A DNA stretch of 64,000 nt from an uncultured Clostridia bacterium (lineage in GTDB: Bacteria; Bacillota; Clostridia; Christensenellales; Aristaeellaceae), in NCBI GenBank assembly GCA_937894675.1, contig CALCQO010000023.1, forward strand, positions 62,001 through 126,000, written 5' to 3'. Positions 34,807 to 43,488 of the stretch are shown here, piece after piece. The translations under genes were made by a program, and so were the position numbers. The first letter of the stretch is position 1; each line of letters begins with the position of its first letter. The notes below the pieces were generated by a model that saw nothing but the letters and a program-made list of their open reading frames with translations, was not told the DNA's origin and did not search any database.

Positions 34807-35550
34807 GTGGCAATCACTCTGCATTTAAACCAGTTCAACGGCCCATTGGATATGCTGCTGTTCATGGTGGGAAAAGCGAAAATTGACATCAAGGATATTT
34901 TTGTCTCTGAGATAACCGATCAGTACATTCAAACGGTTCGGGAAGCCCAGGATCTGGATATGGAAGAAGCCAGCGCGTTTATCCAAATGGCGGCGACGCT
35001 GCTGGAAATTAAAAGCAGGGCGCTGCTTCCAAGGCCGGAACCACCTGAAGAGGATGATCCGGAACTGGTGCTGATTCGGCAGCTGGAAGAGTATGCGGCT
35101 TTTAAACAGATAGCCCAGGAAATGCAGGCTTTTGAGAAGGCCGCCGCCAAAGTGTATGTGAAACTGCCGGAAGAATATCCCTTGCCTCCGCCTACCTTTG
35201 AAATCAACGGCCTCACGTTAAACGGGCTGGTGGAAGCCTTTGCCCTGGTGATGGCGAGGGTTCCTGAGGATAGCGAGGAAACCGTAGATACGGCGCGTCG
35301 TATTGTCCGTGATGAGCACACGGTGCCGTACTGCATGGCAAGAATCCTCAAGCAGCTGCGCAAGAAGAACACAACTTTTACCTCCTTCTTTTCCGAGGCG
35401 GCTACAAGGGAAGAGGTGGTTACCCTGTTCCTCGCCCTGCTGGAACTGCTTCGCCTGGGTCGGGTTACCTGCTTTCAGGAAAGCGCGTATCAGGACATCC
35501 AGATTATGGGGGCATCAAAGGGAAAAATTGTGGAGAATGACAATGGATGA
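34807..35550 (+). CDS. scpA: Segregation and condensation protein A
   Basis: 247 aa, start GTG 34807 with GGAGGAAGC ribosome site. The N-terminal FNGPLDMLLFMVGKAKIDIKDIFVSEITDQYI pattern, and the C-terminal winged-helix region are those of kleisin ScpA. It bridges SMC heads with ScpB in chromosome condensation. Confidence 0.93.
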   Translation: MAITLHLNQFNGPLDMLLFMVGKAKIDIKDIFVSEITDQYIQTVREAQDLDMEEASAFIQMAATLLEIKSRALLPRPEPPEEDDPELVLIRQLEEYAAFKQIAQEMQAFEKAAAKVYVKLPEEYPLPPPTFEINGLTLNGLVEAFALVMARVPEDSEETVDTARRIVRDEHTVPYCMARILKQLRKKNTTFTSFFSEAATREEVVTLFLALLELLRLGRVTCFQESAYQDIQIMGASKGKIVENDNG

Positions 35551-36145
35551 TGTAAACATTAGCGGCGTAATAGAAGCGATTCTTTTTGTGGCGGGGGAAC
35601 CCGTAACCATACAGGATATCCAGAAGAACCTGGAACTGACCGAGCTGGAAGTAATCCAGGCGATTGACGAATTGCAAACCCAGTGCCTGGAGCAAAAGCG
35701 CGGCATTGTGCTCAAACGCTTTGGCAACCATATCCAATTGGCCACCTGCCCCGATTACGCGCCTTATGTGGAAAAGATGCTGCAGCCGGTGCAGAAGCAA
35801 TCCCTTTCTCAGGCGGCTCTGGAAACACTGGCTGTGGTCGCATACCGCCAGCCGGTCACCCGATTGGATGTGGAAATGGTGCGCGGGGTGAAATGCGATT
35901 ACTCCATCCAATCCCTGGTCAACAAACAGCTGATCGCGGAGGCTGGGCGGAAGGACACGGTGGGCCGTCCCATTTTGTACGCGACAACGGACCGCTTTCT
36001 CTCCCATTTTGGCCTTACCTCCCTGCAGGACTTGCCGGAGCCGATTCTATCCCTGCCCCAGGAGCGGGAGGATGCTTTGCCGGATGAGGCTGCGAAGGAG
36101 CAGATAATACCCGGGAATCAAACGGAAACAGCCGAAACTATATAA
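35543..36145 (+). CDS. scpB: Segregation and condensation protein B
   Basis: 200 aa from ATG 35543, GGAGA 7 nt upstream, overlapping scpA by 8 nt. The two winged-helix domains are seen with the conserved AALETLAVVAYRQPVTRLDVEMVRGVK stretch and RPILYATT. Works with ScpA and SMC. The much longer open frame upstream in the same phase belongs to scpA's shadow and is rejected. Gene is the last of the long plus-strand run. Confidence 0.93.
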   Translation: MDDVNISGVIEAILFVAGEPVTIQDIQKNLELTELEVIQAIDELQTQCLEQKRGIVLKRFGNHIQLATCPDYAPYVEKMLQPVQKQSLSQAALETLAVVAYRQPVTRLDVEMVRGVKCDYSIQSLVNKQLIAEAGRKDTVGRPILYATTDRFLSHFGLTSLQDLPEPILSLPQEREDALPDEAAKEQIIPGNQTETAETI

Positions 36146-36149
36146 ATAA

Positions 36150-36175
36150 AAAAGCCTTCCGATTGGAAGGCTTTT
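36150..36175. terminator. Bidirectional terminator after scpB
   Basis: AAAAGCCTTCC (36150-36160) and GGAAGGCTTTT (36165-36175), 4-nt loop; A-run on one side, T-run on the other. It also lies after the convergent lipoprotein gene end. Confidence 0.93.
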
Positions 36176-36188
36176 AACTTTGTATTGA

Positions 36189-36974
36189 TTACAGAAGTTT
36201 GATGGTATCGCGGATGTGGGTGTACACATTCATGTAGTCGGTATTGTACCAGCCGGGGCAGGTGATATGCAGGGTCAGCACCTTTCCGTCCAGTTTGGCC
36301 ATGTGTACGCGTCCGCGCACGATGGTGCCGTCAAACATGACGCCGCGGTAGTTGCCGTAGTACCCGTCCTTGCCCAGCAGCGTACGCCGGCTGACGGAGG
36401 TAACGCTCCACTCCGTGTAGTTGATAGCGCCTAAATCCTTCAGCTTGGTGTTCAGCTCCCCCCGAAGGTTATCCAGCGAGTAGCTGCTGCCGGTGGGGGT
36501 TACCTGGAAGGAAATTTCCACGGCATAGTTGTCCTTTACCATTTCCTGCGGCTCGCGCAGAATGTAGCTGTCGGCCTGGCTTTCGTCAATTTCGTAGCCC
36601 GCTACAGACTCGAAGCTGATGCCGATGTTGTTGGCGGTATACTTGCTGTAGGTAAACGCAAGCGCCTGGCGGGGGGTGGGGGTGGGCATATCCACCGGGT
36701 CAATCGGGATGGGCGTGGCGCCGGCATGCACCGCCATCTGGGCGGGCTGCTCATTGGCTAAAAGGGACGCGGGATCCTCTTCCGAGGAGGGGTCATAATC
36801 CTCCGGCAGTGTGGTGTCATACTCCGGCACAGGCACGCTTGTTGGCTGCATCGCAGGCTGCTGTGTGGGCATATTGACAGGCGCGTCGGTCGTGCTGGGC
36901 TGGTTGGAGCCACAGCCCGCCAGCAACACCATGGCTGTCATCAGAATGGTAATGAGGAGAATCCTCTTACTCAT
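36189..36974 (-). CDS. Lipoprotein with PsbP/DUF1795-like domain
   Basis: 261 aa from ATG 36974. The N-terminus has a lipobox (LLAGC), so it is likely anchored to the outer face of the membrane. A Thr/Pro/Asp-rich spacer (about residues 25-90) is followed by a ~150-residue domain with alternating strands resembling PsbP-like/DUF1795 proteins. A second ATG (36980) lies 1 nt from GGAGGT; 36974 has 7 nt spacing. Function unknown; no partner gene. Confidence 0.65.
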   Translation of the reverse strand: MSKRILLITILMTAMVLLAGCGSNQPSTTDAPVNMPTQQPAMQPTSVPVPEYDTTLPEDYDPSSEEDPASLLANEQPAQMAVHAGATPIPIDPVDMPTPTPRQALAFTYSKYTANNIGISFESVAGYEIDESQADSYILREPQEMVKDNYAVEISFQVTPTGSSYSLDNLRGELNTKLKDLGAINYTEWSVTSVSRRTLLGKDGYYGNYRGVMFDGTIVRGRVHMAKLDGKVLTLHITCPGWYNTDYMNVYTHIRDTIKLL

Positions 36975-37020
36975 GGTCATACCTCCGTTACTGTTGATAC
37001 CAACAAAAATCCTTTATATG

Positions 37021-37049
37021 ATTGTAACAATTCTGTATTCTTTCGTCAA
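37021..37049 (-). promoter_or_regulatory. Promoter of the lipoprotein gene
   Basis: TTGACG (37044-37049), 17-nt spacer, TACAAT (37021-37026) with extended -10 TGT, on the minus strand. Confidence 0.8.
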
Positions 37050-37069
37050 GTATCTGTTCAATAACAGGG

Positions 37070-38047
37070 TTATGGCTCCTTGCGGTACATGGGGTGGTAC
37101 AGCCTGCGGTCCAGCGACCAGATTTTTTCGCTGAACACTCCCTCGGGAATACGGGCAAGGATGCCGCCCATCTCGTTCATCCGCGCGTCCATCACATCAA
37201 TAAAATGCAGCATTTCCGCCTCGGGGAACATGGGGGGGCGGGTGCTGCCGTATTCCGCGATGCCATGGTGGCTAAGAATCATATGTTCCAGCAGCAGCAG
37301 GTATTCATCCTCCTGGGGGATGCCAGCCACTTCGGCCGCCTTGCGTACCCTGGACACACCGCGCACAAGATGGCCCAGCAGCAAGCCGTCCCTTGTGTAA
37401 TCCTTCACATTCCCGTACTCGTCGCTATCCATCTCCAGCACCTTGCCCAGGTCATGGACAATGACTCCGGCTTTCAGTAAGTCGCCGTCCAGTGAAGGGT
37501 AGCAGGAGATTAATGCTTCCGCCACATTCAACATGCTGGTGATGTGGTGGAGAAGGCCAGATCTTTCCGCGTGGTGCAGCCTCTGGGCGGCGGGGTAGTA
37601 GAGCAGTTTTTCCTTGATATCATCAACCATCCAGCGGACAACCTTTTGCAGGGTTTCATTGCGCATGGCGTCCAGGGTATCGTAAATCCTTTGCAGCATG
37701 GTTTCCGGCTTTTCCGGCGCGGAAGCTACAAGCTGGGATAAATCAATCTCGTCTTCGCTTGTCGCGTCCCGAAACTTTTCTACCCGAAACTGCAGCCGGC
37801 CGTTAAACTCCGTCACAATGCCCCGCAGCTTCTTCACCGTACCAGTTTCCGGAGCCTCCTGCATAGCGTTCCATACCTTGGCGTTGATGTCGCCGCTGTT
37901 GTCGGATAATGTCAAATCAAGATAGGGGCTGCCATTGCTGCCGGTACGTTTCTCCGAGGAACGCACCAGAAGAAAACCCTCGAATTTGTCGTCTTTTTGG
38001 AAAGTGTTTACCTTTTGCTGGGCAGTCATGCCCAATTCATCATTCAT
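37070..38047 (-). CDS. 3'-5' exoribonuclease YhaM family (OB-fold plus HD domain)
   Basis: 325 aa from ATG 38047, overlapping the dnaB stop by 8 nt; ATG 38029 is the alternative. N-terminal OB-fold (about residues 20-110) and a C-terminal HD hydrolase domain with HH, VIVHDLGK, LSHHG and DVMDARM are those of YhaM (about 314 aa). These exonucleases degrade short RNA and possibly DNA 3' ends. It is the last gene of the topoisomerase-dnaB run. Confidence 0.86.
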   Translation of the reverse strand: MNDELGMTAQQKVNTFQKDDKFEGFLLVRSSEKRTGSNGSPYLDLTLSDNSGDINAKVWNAMQEAPETGTVKKLRGIVTEFNGRLQFRVEKFRDATSEDEIDLSQLVASAPEKPETMLQRIYDTLDAMRNETLQKVVRWMVDDIKEKLLYYPAAQRLHHAERSGLLHHITSMLNVAEALISCYPSLDGDLLKAGVIVHDLGKVLEMDSDEYGNVKDYTRDGLLLGHLVRGVSRVRKAAEVAGIPQEDEYLLLLEHMILSHHGIAEYGSTRPPMFPEAEMLHFIDVMDARMNEMGGILARIPEGVFSEKIWSLDRRLYHPMYRKEP

Positions 38048-39401
38048 GCCGTAAATCCTCAAACAATGTAAAATCGTCATGCCAGTATAACTTGATGGTA
38101 TTCAGGGGGCCATTGCGCTGCTTAGCGACAATAACTTCCGCGATATTGGTTTCCTGACTTGTTTCGTCATAATAGCTTTCCCTGTGCAGGAACATCACCA
38201 CGTCCGCGTCCTGTTCAATAGAACCCGAGTCGCGCAGGTCAGACAGCATGGGTCTTTTGGTGGCGCGCTGTGTATTGGCGCGGGACAGCTGGGCGCAGGC
38301 AACAACGGGCACTTTCAGTTCCAGGGCAATGGCTTTGAGCTTTCTGGATATCTCGCTCACTTCCAGCTGCCTGTTTTCCGTGCGCCCGTCGGCGCTCATC
38401 AGCTGCATGTAATCAATCACAATCATGTCCAGGCCTTTTTCCATCATCAGCCGCCGGCAGCGGCTACGAAGCTGGGAAGGCGTCAGGCTGGAGGTGTCAT
38501 CCAGGTACAGCGGCGCCTGGGCCAGGGGAGAGACAGCCAACGCCAGCTTCTGCCAGTCGTTGTTGTCCAGTGTGCCGTTGCGGACGCGCTGCATATTTAC
38601 CCTTGCCTCGCAGCAGAGTATGCGCATGGCAATCTGCTCGCTTGGCATTTCCAGGCTGAAGATAGCGACAGACTTGCCCTTTAGCGCCGCGTGGGTGGCG
38701 ATGTTGATGGCAAAGCTCGTCTTGCCCATGCTGGGGCGCGCGCCGACCAGAATCAGCTCGCCTCCGTGCAGGCCGGTGAGCAAATCGTCAAGCAGGGTAA
38801 AGCCGGTTGGCACACCTGAAACGCCGCCTTTGTTGCGCGCCAATTCTTCCATCATCAGGTAGGTGCGGTTGATTACCTCGCTGATGTGGGATAGCCGCTG
38901 GCTGCCTGTGCGCTTCATGACGATATCAAAGATGGATTTTTCAGCGTGCAGCAGCACATCCTGCAAGTCCATCTGCTGCTGATAGCAATTCTGGGAGATT
39001 TCCGTGGATGCCTGAATCAGCTTGCGCAGGGTGCTTTTTTCCAGAACAATCTCGATGTAATGGCGTACATTGACGGAGGTGCCCATGTTGTTGGCAATCT
39101 CCACCAGATACTCCGGCCCGCCAATGCCGTCCAGCAGTCCTGTGCGCGTCAGCTCGTCATTAAGCGTGACTAGGTCGACCGCTCTGGAGTGGGCGTTCAT
39201 GTTGCGCATGGCCTCAAAGATGGCGGCGTTCTGCGGATGGTAGAAATCATCCGGCTTCAGCAGTTCCATCGCTTCCACAAGCGCGTTTCCGTCCAGTAAA
39301 AGAGCGCCCAGCACGGACTTTTCAGCGTCTACGCTGGCGGGAGGTGCCTGGAAATAGCTGGCGGGCATATTGAATTGGGACAAATGCTCAACGCTGCTCA
39401 T
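38040..39401 (-). CDS. dnaB: Replicative DNA helicase DnaB
   Basis: 453 aa. N-terminal DnaG-binding helical domain, then RecA-like ATPase with Walker A GARPSMGKTSFAIN and motif LSRANTQR; C-terminal ends in the ring-forming helical segment. Hexameric fork helicase. Start overlaps the rplI stop (ATGA). The order rplI–dnaB is a widely conserved pair. Confidence 0.97.
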   Translation of the reverse strand: MSSVEHLSQFNMPASYFQAPPASVDAEKSVLGALLLDGNALVEAMELLKPDDFYHPQNAAIFEAMRNMNAHSRAVDLVTLNDELTRTGLLDGIGGPEYLVEIANNMGTSVNVRHYIEIVLEKSTLRKLIQASTEISQNCYQQQMDLQDVLLHAEKSIFDIVMKRTGSQRLSHISEVINRTYLMMEELARNKGGVSGVPTGFTLLDDLLTGLHGGELILVGARPSMGKTSFAINIATHAALKGKSVAIFSLEMPSEQIAMRILCCEARVNMQRVRNGTLDNNDWQKLALAVSPLAQAPLYLDDTSSLTPSQLRSRCRRLMMEKGLDMIVIDYMQLMSADGRTENRQLEVSEISRKLKAIALELKVPVVACAQLSRANTQRATKRPMLSDLRDSGSIEQDADVVMFLHRESYYDETSQETNIAEVIVAKQRNGPLNTIKLYWHDDFTLFEDLRHE

Positions 39402-39850
39402 TGCTGCGCGGGTTCAATGCGAACCGTCATGGGGACGGTTAGCCCGGCGTACAGCCAGACACCGATGGTGGTTTCTCCCAATGTGCGGATGGGTTCCTTC
39501 AGATCGATTTTCCGCTTGTCCACATTGATTCCATGCTGCTTTTCCAGAGCTTCGGCGATTTCCTGACCGGTCACGCTGCCGTACAGGCGTCCCTTGTCGC
39601 CGGTTTTCGCCTGGATGGTAATCACTTTATTCTTCAGTGACTCGGCGACCTTTTCCGCTTCCTGGCGGCGCTCCAGTTCTTTTTGGCGCTCCACCTCGTT
39701 GCGGCGTTCCACTTCCTTTACCGCGCTGCCTGTAGCTTCCATTGCCCATTTCCTGGGGAACAGATAGTTGCGGGCAAAGCCGTCGCTGACGTTGAGAATC
39801 TGGTTCTTTTTACCCGTTCCGGGAACGTCTGTGAGTAAAATAACTTTCAT
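39398..39850 (-). CDS. rplI: 50S ribosomal protein L9
   Basis: 150 aa. Family start MKVILLTDVPGTGKK and the N-terminal domain then a long connecting helix (Glu/Arg-rich, residues 40-80). Binds 23S rRNA at the L1 arm base. Ribosome site AAGGAGGAACCGCC before the start. Codes in one run with dnaB and upstream YybS-like gene. Confidence 0.96.
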   Translation of the reverse strand: MKVILLTDVPGTGKKNQILNVSDGFARNYLFPRKWAMEATGSAVKEVERRNEVERQKELERRQEAEKVAESLKNKVITIQAKTGDKGRLYGSVTGQEIAEALEKQHGINVDKRKIDLKEPIRTLGETTIGVWLYAGLTVPMTVRIEPAQQ

Positions 39851-39865
39851 GGCGGTTCCTCCTTA

Positions 39866-40984
39866 TCAATCTTCAATCAAAGTATGGTGATCATTATTAT
39901 GTCTGCGCAACGCACGGGAATCAAACAGCTGCTCAGCCAGCCCTACCCAGAAAGCGATTCCCTGGAACATCAGAAAGAACATCAGCAGCACAATGGAGCG
40001 TAGGGGAACAGACACGTTCCATTTCTTAAGCCACCAGTTCAGCACGCTCAGCCCCTGTATGGAGTAAATGGTGGTGAAAACAGCGAACATCATTTGACCG
40101 GCTAACCGCATTGTTCCGCCCATGCCCAGGGTAATCAGGTAGATGGCTGCCAAGGGAATCAGGTATAGGCTAAGTTTCCTGGAAATATGCCAGGATGAAA
40201 AGGGCGGCATCTGGGGCAAAGGATAGCGCTCGTCAAAAGCCAATGTACCATCCTCTGCTTTGCCCTTGTAAATCCGCTTGCCGGAAGCATACACGCTGAC
40301 ATACAGACCCATGGTGGAAAGAAGCAGGCCAAAGGATGTAACCAGTGTAAGGGGAAGGGCGCGGAATAGAAGATCCAGCCGGTATCGAATTTGGTTGTAC
40401 AGTTCGCTGATAATGCCGGGCAGGAACACGATGTCCCTGGTTGTCTCATCAAATACCGGGGTGTTTTCGGGTAAACCGGACAGGGAGATAGCGCCGCTTC
40501 TGATCAGGGCGTACAGCAGGGTATCCCGCCCTGGGATGGCGTCCAGTCCTTGCATCATTTGCTCTATCGCTATCGTATATGCTTGGCCCTTCGTCAGCCA
40601 GGTGATGCCGACATACAGAGCGAGCACCGACAGGGTGTACGCAGCAGCCAGGGCGGCAGCTGTTTTCCAGAACGGAACCTCCTGCCGGAGGCATAAAAGC
40701 AGCACAGCCGTAAGGGGGGCCAGGTATACAATGGTTATAACCAAAATGCCCGCGCCCATCCGCATATAGTTGGCAACGCCCATGATGATCAAACTGGTCA
40801 GGGCTGCCTGCCACCCGCCCCGCACACAAAGCATCATCAGCAGAAAGGGGTAGAGAAAGATGGTGCTGGTTGCCAGGTATAAAGGGGAAAAGGGGGCGGA
40901 AAACATCAGCAGGATCAGGACAGCGATGGCAAACACAGCGACTGCCGCTGAGTTTTTCTCCTTCTTTGTCCTGGTTGATTGCAT
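39866..40984 (-). CDS. YybS-like multi-pass membrane protein (DUF2232)
   Basis: 372 aa from ATG 40984 (GGAGG 4 nt before). Eight or so hydrophobic segments, with a basic N-terminus (RTKKEKNSA) and a charged loop between segments. Resembles the DUF2232/YybS family often next to rplI and dnaB. No functional motif; function unknown. An earlier TTG in frame at 41032 has no ribosome site. Confidence 0.7.
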   Translation of the reverse strand: MQSTRTKKEKNSAAVAVFAIAVLILLMFSAPFSPLYLATSTIFLYPFLLMMLCVRGGWQAALTSLIIMGVANYMRMGAGILVITIVYLAPLTAVLLLCLRQEVPFWKTAAALAAAYTLSVLALYVGITWLTKGQAYTIAIEQMMQGLDAIPGRDTLLYALIRSGAISLSGLPENTPVFDETTRDIVFLPGIISELYNQIRYRLDLLFRALPLTLVTSFGLLLSTMGLYVSVYASGKRIYKGKAEDGTLAFDERYPLPQMPPFSSWHISRKLSLYLIPLAAIYLITLGMGGTMRLAGQMMFAVFTTIYSIQGLSVLNWWLKKWNVSVPLRSIVLLMFFLMFQGIAFWVGLAEQLFDSRALRRHNNDHHTLIED

Positions 40985-41028
40985 ACTGCCTCCGTTGCCC
41001 ATCATTGTAAAAAAGTTGTCAGCCTTTG

Positions 41029-43479
41029 TCAACCAAGGGGCGATGCCGCCGGCTGCACAAGAAGATCTGTTACGGTGTTCTCCATAATGGCCATCACATA
41101 AGGCTTGCCCTTTTCCACCAGGCTTTGGTACACAATTTCCTCGCTGTTCATGGGGGTTAAATCTCCCTGCTTTTGCAATACGGAGAACAAACTGCTCTGG
41201 CTGATGACAATCATGGCAGCGACATAGCTGCCGTTGCTGCCATTCTTGTTGAAATACATGGCGTGCACACCCTTGCCGCCGCGGCGCTGCACATCGATGA
41301 TGCTTCCAAGGACGCGCTTGGCATAGCCCCGTTCGCTGAAGAGCACGATTTCATCGTTGTTGCCAATGGTGCCCGCCCAGGCGACCTGATCCTCCTTCAC
41401 AAGCTTCATTCCTGCCACGCCTTTGGACACACGTCCCATCTGGGGCACATCCGAAAGGGGGAAACGGATCAGCATACCCGTCCGGCTCATGCAGAAACAA
41501 TCACGGCTTTCGTCAGCCAGAACAACGCTCAGCACCTCGTCCTCTTCCATCACCTTGATGGCGGCAAAGCGGGATCGGCGGATGTTGTAATCGCTGGCCG
41601 CGCTGCGTTTAACAAGTCCACTACGCATAAAGAACAGCAAATCCGGCAGCGCGTCAATTTCATCGGGAGACACACAGAACAGGGAAGCGATGCTTTCATT
41701 TTCTTCCAGCCCCGCAAGAACGCCGCCCAGGGAAATACCCCGCCGTCCGTTCTCCTCGATTTGATCAACCCCCAAGCGGAAGCAATTGCCCAGGTTGGTA
41801 AAGAACAGCAGCACAGAGTCCGTCATGGTTCTGAACAGGTACCGAGGCATTTCCGCCGCGTCGGCGGGAAGCTCCATTTTCTCATAAACACGGGGGTTGA
41901 TTCTGCGCAGCTGGCCGGAGCGGGTCATGAACACAACGGTGTTTTCCGGCACGGGTATTTCATCCTGCTCCACCGCTTCCTTCAGATCGGAGTTGTCCGT
42001 GATAATCTGGGTGCGCCTGTCATCCCCATGCTTTTGGGCGATTTCGCTCAGCTCTTCCTTGATGACCTGCATCAGCTTTTTCTCGCTTTTCAGAATGCTT
42101 TCCAGCCGGCTGATCAGCTTCAGGATGTCCTCGTACTCCTTGCGCAGTTCGAGGATTTCAAGGCCGGTCAGGCGCTGCAGGCGCAGATCCAGGATAGCTT
42201 GGGCCTGGGTTTCGGTGAAAGCAAAGCGGTCGCAGAGCCGCTCCTTGGCTTCCTTACCGTTCTTTGAGGAACGGATGATGGCAAGAACATCATCCAGATT
42301 GTCAACCGCGGTGATCAAACCTTGCAGAATGTGCGCCCTGGCGTTCGCCTGGTCTAACTCGTACTGGGTTCTCTTGGTAACAACAGTTTTCTGGTGGTTG
42401 ATGTAGTGGCGCAGCACGGCTTTCAGCCCAAGCTGCATCGGCTTGCCCTCGGCGATAGCGACCATGTTGACGCCGAAGGTAACCTGCAGGTCGCTGTACT
42501 TGTACAGGTATCCCAGCACCAATTCCGGATCCGCGTCCTTTTTCAGTTCCACCACTGCCCGCAGACCTGTGCGGTCCGATTCGTCGCGGATGTCGTAGAT
42601 GCTGCCCAGGGCGGCTTTCTTTTCCTCGGAAAGCTTCAAAATCCTTTCCAGCATCAGCGCTTTGTTCACCTGATAGGGTACTTCCGTGATGCAAAGCAGA
42701 TGCCGGCCTGCCTTGCCCTGCTCGATGTGCACTTTGGCGCGCACCGTCAGTTTGGCGCGACCGGTCTCATAAGCTTCCTTGATTTCCGGGGTGTTAAGCA
42801 GCAAGCCTCCGGTGGGAAAGTCCGGCGCGGGGAGCACCTGCATCAGCTCCTCCAGGGACACATCGGGCTTGTCTATCATCAGAATGGCCGCCTGGATGGT
42901 TTCCCGCAGGTTATGGGTGGGGATATTGGTGGCCAGCCCCACAGCGATGCCGGACGCGCCGTTCACCAGCAAATTGGGGTAGCGGGAGGGCAGCACATCC
43001 GGCTCCTTCAGGGTGTCATCAAAGTTCAGCCGGAAGGGGACGGTATCCTTTTGAAGGTCCCGCAGCATTTCCAGGGCGAGGGGTGTCATCCTTGCCTCGG
43101 TATAGCGCATGGCGGCGGCGCTGTCGCCGTCGATGGAGCCAAAGTTGCCGTGCCCGTCCACCAAAGTAGCGCGCAGGGAAAATGGCTGCGCCATGCGTAC
43201 CAGGGCGTCATACACAGAGGTATCCCCATGGGGGTGGTACTTGCCCAAGCAGTCGCCCACAATGCGGGCGCATTTGCGGTGGGGCTTATCTGGGGTCAGC
43301 CCCAGTTCCAGCATGGTGTACAGAATGCGCCGCTGCACGGGCTTTAAGCCGTCCTCCACCCGGGGAAGGGCGCGCTCCAGGATGACATACTCGGCGTATG
43401 GCATCATGCTGTTGTGCAGCACATCCTCCAGGGAGGAAAGGATAATTTCTTCAGTTGGCAGGTCGGGTTTTTTAGCCAT
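41029..43479 (-). CDS. Type IIA DNA topoisomerase subunit A (GyrA/ParC family)
   Basis: 816 aa. Catalytic tyrosine Y126 in AAAMRYTEARM; the quinolone-region residues are T87 and D91 (equivalents of E. coli S83 and D87). A complete GyrA box motif, QRRGGKG, lies in the C-terminal pinwheel domain. The N-terminus otherwise has ParC-like features (GLKPVQRRIL). It cuts and passes DNA with the partner subunit. The GyrA box favours a gyrase-like (supercoiling) activity, but the assignment gyrase versus topo IV is open. Confidence 0.9.
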   Translation of the reverse strand: MAKKPDLPTEEIILSSLEDVLHNSMMPYAEYVILERALPRVEDGLKPVQRRILYTMLELGLTPDKPHRKCARIVGDCLGKYHPHGDTSVYDALVRMAQPFSLRATLVDGHGNFGSIDGDSAAAMRYTEARMTPLALEMLRDLQKDTVPFRLNFDDTLKEPDVLPSRYPNLLVNGASGIAVGLATNIPTHNLRETIQAAILMIDKPDVSLEELMQVLPAPDFPTGGLLLNTPEIKEAYETGRAKLTVRAKVHIEQGKAGRHLLCITEVPYQVNKALMLERILKLSEEKKAALGSIYDIRDESDRTGLRAVVELKKDADPELVLGYLYKYSDLQVTFGVNMVAIAEGKPMQLGLKAVLRHYINHQKTVVTKRTQYELDQANARAHILQGLITAVDNLDDVLAIIRSSKNGKEAKERLCDRFAFTETQAQAILDLRLQRLTGLEILELRKEYEDILKLISRLESILKSEKKLMQVIKEELSEIAQKHGDDRRTQIITDNSDLKEAVEQDEIPVPENTVVFMTRSGQLRRINPRVYEKMELPADAAEMPRYLFRTMTDSVLLFFTNLGNCFRLGVDQIEENGRRGISLGGVLAGLEENESIASLFCVSPDEIDALPDLLFFMRSGLVKRSAASDYNIRRSRFAAIKVMEEDEVLSVVLADESRDCFCMSRTGMLIRFPLSDVPQMGRVSKGVAGMKLVKEDQVAWAGTIGNNDEIVLFSERGYAKRVLGSIIDVQRRGGKGVHAMYFNKNGSNGSYVAAMIVISQSSLFSVLQKQGDLTPMNSEEIVYQSLVEKGKPYVMAIMENTVTDLLVQPAASPLG

Positions 43480-43488
43480 GGGCGCTCC

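Noticed and set aside
35303..35542. Upstream extension of scpB (280-residue frame).
   Set aside because: The added residues lie entirely inside scpA in another frame and have no conserved content; ATG 35543 has a proper ribosome site.
37050..37070. ATAAC-GTTAT inverted repeat after the YhaM gene as a terminator.
   Set aside because: Only a 5-bp AT-rich stem with no T-run.
41173..42267. Long plus-strand frame inside the topoisomerase A gene.
   Set aside because: Antisense shadow of the GyrA/ParC family gene; no ribosome site or known motif.
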